From the NCBI GenBank assembly GCA_029961685.1, contig JARWKL010000012.1, positions 27,017,227-27,081,226 of the forward strand: a stretch of 64,000 nucleotides of DNA, given 5' to 3'. The position numbers and the translations under genes are program-made. Positions 60,998-64,000 of this stretch are shown in pieces (position 1 is the first letter of the stretch; every line of letters starts with the position of its first letter). The notes beneath the pieces were generated by a model. That model was not told where the DNA came from and did not search any database. It saw only the letters and a list, made by a program, of their open reading frames with translations. The DNA comes from Aristolochia californica. Its lineage: Eukaryota; Streptophyta; Magnoliopsida; Piperales; Aristolochiaceae.

Positions 60998-61567
60998 TCA
61001 ACGAATCAAATCAAGTCCCAACAACCTGCGCAGGTCCTTGGTCGCTTGATCGTTGTTCACGCTCTTTTGACAATCTCTAGTGAAAAAGGCAGGTAGAGGC
61101 AGAGCGCTGGGAGCCGGCGAGGTAACAAACCCCGATCCGGCATAAACAAGCTCGACCGCACCCACCGATTTCGGTTCACTTATTCTGATCTGCTTGGTGA
61201 CCATTACAGGCTCCGGTCCCAACCGCTCCGTGAAGCAGAGAACAGCATCCTTGTGCTCGAATTTATGCTTCTTCTCTTCCACTTTAGGCTTTTTCTCTTC
61301 AACAGCAAGCATCGATTTTTTCTCATGTACATCCACCGGCAGATCCGGTTTCGCCGGCCGCATCTTCAAATCCTCTCCGCGCTTCAGGATTGTGACCTGT
61401 CCCATGACGAGATTCGGGAACTTGACAGCGTGAGCCCCGACGTCTCCGTTCTGACGACGCTTCTTCCGAGCGCGGGGCCCCGGCGGCCCCTGGTGCAAAC
61501 CAGGCATCGTTTTGGAAATAAAAGGCGATCTAAGACAGTGGTGAGATCTGAGAACCTGCGTTCCCAT
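60998..61567 (-). CDS. PNRC-like protein with a DCP1-binding-type proline motif
   Basis: 189-aa hydrophilic single-exon protein. A basic patch PRARKKRRQN at residues 31-40 looks like a nuclear signal. A central Lys/Glu-rich segment (EEKKPKVEEKKHKFE) could be helical. The block VYAGSGFVTSPAPSALPLPAFF (about 141-162) matches the AG-xF-SPAPS-LPxPxF motif of the PNRC family. That motif is known in human PNRC1/2 and yeast Edc1 to bind the decapping activator DCP1. ATKDLRRLLGLDL closes the protein, a short leucine-rich tail common in the plant members. Role in mRNA decapping is inferred from the motif alone. The start at 61567 is the first ATG of this frame. An upstream open frame, 61745-61530, overlaps the start in another frame and could reduce translation. 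Confidence 0.8.
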   Translation of the reverse strand: MGTQVLRSHHCLRSPFISKTMPGLHQGPPGPRARKKRRQNGDVGAHAVKFPNLVMGQVTILKRGEDLKMRPAKPDLPVDVHEKKSMLAVEEKKPKVEEKKHKFEHKDAVLCFTERLGPEPVMVTKQIRISEPKSVGAVELVYAGSGFVTSPAPSALPLPAFFTRDCQKSVNNDQATKDLRRLLGLDLIR

Positions 61568-64000
61568 AGCAGACGGAAGAAAGAAATGGACTGGCCGCCT
61601 TTGGAGGTTTTCCGCTCTCTAGTTCTAGAGGGAAAAAATGCTGTTCAAGAGAAAGGGAGAAATGAGGATTACGGTTCTTCGTTGTCTTCTTCCGGATAAT
61701 GGAAATGGAACAGAGAAGAAAAGGATATTTATAGAGGGCAGGCAAGGGCGGTGGTGGTTTCGTGGAGAGCGCAAAAAGGCAGCTGCATACGCGGTTTCCC
61801 CAAAACCGCTCTCCTGTCGTGGGTGAGGAAACCGCTTACGAAGATAATTATCCCTCTCTTTTATAATCATCCCTTTTCAATACAATATTTACGAATACAC
61901 CATTTTTTTCCAAATCGCCTCTTACGTTTACGTCCAAAGTTACCATGTGTGGAACGCTCATCCAGATCCAGACCTGGAAAAGAGACAATAGAGGACGTTG
62001 ATTCCGTCGACGGCGTAGATTAACTCAGATTCATCACGTACGTGGTGTCAGAACAATAGGGGTAATCACGTAATTCAGCGGCATTTTAAGCGCATTGATC
62101 CAACAGCCGCCTCTTGAAACTCGTGAACCACGCAACGCTGGCATAAAGACGGGGACACGCGTCGTAATGGAGAGACGGCATTGCCGACATTTACGACGCG
62201 GGAGGCGACCGGCTTTATGAGTCGGTTCGGCTTTTTGGCAGTATAACGTGCAAAGGTGAACGTGGATAAGTCGTGATATCCTGGTCAGTTTTTCCGGAAG
62301 CGTGTGTTTAAGAGCAGGATTAGTTGAAAATTATTAAAAGATAAACCAAGATTACGGTTGTAAGCAGTACCGCGTGCCCGGCTAATCACATGTTCGAAAC
62401 CGGCCGTAGACGGTGACGAGGCAACGTCAACATTGGTTGGCGAGAGGTTAAATGAGGGGTCCCTGCTTCTCATCATCCATCTCTATATTTTTTTAATAAC
62501 GACCAATGACTAGCAAAGAGATATTAATTTATTAATTTATATGTTTGGGTTGGGTTGGGTTGGGTTGGGTTGAGTTTACGCACGTCATTCTCAACCTTAG
62601 AGCTCTGTGTCGTCCCAGTTATATCGATCTCAGATAATTACAGAAACGAAGATGGGAGAAAATGGCGAAGTTGGCTTTCTCCTTTCAAACATTTGGGTAG
62701 TCAATTATTTTATTTTTTCCTAGATCATATTTTTGTAGCATATGGTTTTATAATCAAAGATTCAACGCAGAAAGAGACTCCACAGCTGCAATCTCTACCC
62801 TCGGCATTTTGTCCATTTTTGTTGGTTTCTCTAATTTTTTAATACAGCTACGAAGATTACTCCGGCGTCCGACGACAAGAAACCTAGGCCAAATTTGTCT
62901 GGACCGATCGCCGTAACGAATGCCGGAGTAATCTTCTTTGGATTATGCACGAGTCGCTCCAATTTATTTGTTATCCCAGGATGACCAAACTAACCTTAAC
63001 TACCTCCACACGAATTTATCTGCTCTGATAAAACTGCCCCCGGAAGTTTCCGAGAAATACTTAAATGACGGTGCCTCCATGTGAGTGACGGAAGATTAGG
63101 TAAATTGTCCCGAACGGATCTCTTGATTTTTATTGAAGTAATTGAGAGAATCGCAGGAATGTGGACGTTATTTTGATTTGTATTAGGTGAAAGATCAATA
63201 TAATTATGCTAATTTAACGGAAAATATCTTCAAACTTTCAATAAATAATCAAGCTTTAATCCCAGAAATCTCTCTCAGACACTGATGGCCAAAGACCACT
63301 GCACGTGGGCATCGTCATCTTCAATCCAAGAACGTAGTTTTTTATTTCCTTTATAAAGAAAGAACCACCGCTGGATGGTCATTGGAGGGTGAGAAGTTGC
63401 AGAGATTTGTTGCTTGAAACAGGAACACATTGTGATTAGAAAAACAAAAGGAGAAAAAAGACACATGAACACTGCAGAGATTCGATGAAATTAACTCTCA
63501 CGATCAAATAGTTGTCACGACTATTTTTACAGACACCTAAATATTGATAATAGTGATAGTTGTTCTTACTTTCCTTACTCATCATTTACCAAATTTCTGA
63601 TCAAAAGGTCTATTAGAGAGGTCATGAATAGTAAGTCCATGTGGTAGGTGAGACTCTAATGGAGCTTGTCCTCAATCTTTGTTGCAATAATCCTACAATC
63701 TGAATGAAACCCATGAAAGATGGGAGCATCTTCAATATGAAGGAGAGAGAAAAGGGTGTTTCTGTAAATGCCTGGATGGTGGTTTGGGAATTTCAATCTG
63801 CTTGGACCCCTATCTTTTTCTTCGTCTCTTCTTTCTCTATCTGCCTCAGCTTTTGGGCTTCAACTTTTGGTAACTGCCACATGATTGCACATCGGCTCTG
63901 CTAAAAAGGACTAGAGTGCTTTCCCGTTTCCCCTGCAAAACAGTTTCTGTCCTGCTGCAGTAAACCAGAACTAAGAACAGATCCAAGTAAGGCATCTATG
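61568..64000. other. PNRC-like gene upstream region and gene-free right end
   Basis: 61568-61900 holds the leader and promoter of the PNRC-like gene; TTTATAAATA-like sequence is not obvious. The rest has no ORF I can assign. It includes five TTGGG units at 62545-62569 and a 15-bp inverted repeat at 62852-62936. Confidence 0.45.
62852..62936. repeat. Perfect 15-bp inverted repeat with 55-nt loop
   Basis: GAAGATTACTCCGGC (62852-62866) is the exact reverse complement of GCCGGAGTAATCTTC (62922-62936). The arms could pair in RNA or mark a small element. Nothing else identifies it. Confidence 0.7.

Noticed and set aside
62545..62569. TTGGG repeats as telomere-like sequence
   Set aside because: The usual plant telomere unit is TTTAGGG; five TTGGG units are just a short simple repeat.
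62555..62842. 95-codon plus-strand open frame
   Set aside because: Starts inside the TTGGG repeat and shows no recognisable protein features.

Overview
The window is nuclear DNA of a flowering plant. Genes have many short GT-AG introns in AT-rich DNA. They encode plant-type proteins: a chloroplast adenylate kinase fused to a DUF1995 domain, a mitochondrial uS15, a TMN/EMP endomembrane protein, ankyrin-TM proteins and a hexose transporter relic. Intergenic DNA and introns carry Ty1/copia elements, LINE and SINE pieces and a piece of chloroplast DNA. Nothing looks grass-like. I cannot name the species; a woody dicot, basal eudicot or magnoliid would fit.

Layout. 1-2646 (minus): 5' exons of mitochondrial ribosomal protein S15; the end of the S15 domain lies off the left edge. 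4219-11608 (plus): 8-exon R3H/G-patch protein with a 16-Asp run and a small LINE tail in intron 7. 13096-15063 (plus): intronless transmembrane 9 superfamily protein. 15535-16795: broken F-box/LRR gene. 17254-27088 (plus): 19-exon chloroplast adenylate kinase 5-type gene, whose 4.2 kb intron 12 holds an internally deleted copia element. 27965-40304: ankyrin-TM cluster made of a truncated first-exon duplicate and two complete 3-exon genes; the second has a 5.3 kb copia element, antisense, in its first intron. 41490-42215 (minus): secreted proline-rich protein interrupted by one in-frame stop. 46041-48032: hexose transporter (STP) pseudogene cut off by a 1.17 kb chloroplast atpB-atpE insertion (48033-49200). 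49622-59070 (plus): small conserved 80-aa protein whose last four residues appear to sit behind a 9 kb intron full of transposon debris. 60998-61567 (minus): PNRC-like protein with a short proline motif of the DCP1-binding type. 61568-64000: no convincing gene.

The genes form no operon or functional pathway. They are mostly housekeeping genes, plus one tandem, fast-changing ankyrin cluster. I found no evidence for a new multi-gene system. The notable signals are architectural: introns enlarged by mobile elements, a nearly intact miniature copia element, several clean L1-type insertions with target duplications, an organelle-DNA insertion that decapitates a transporter gene, and a putative terminal micro-exon. 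Exon coordinates were inferred by eye from splice signals, reading phase and remembered protein families; none was checked against transcripts or databases.
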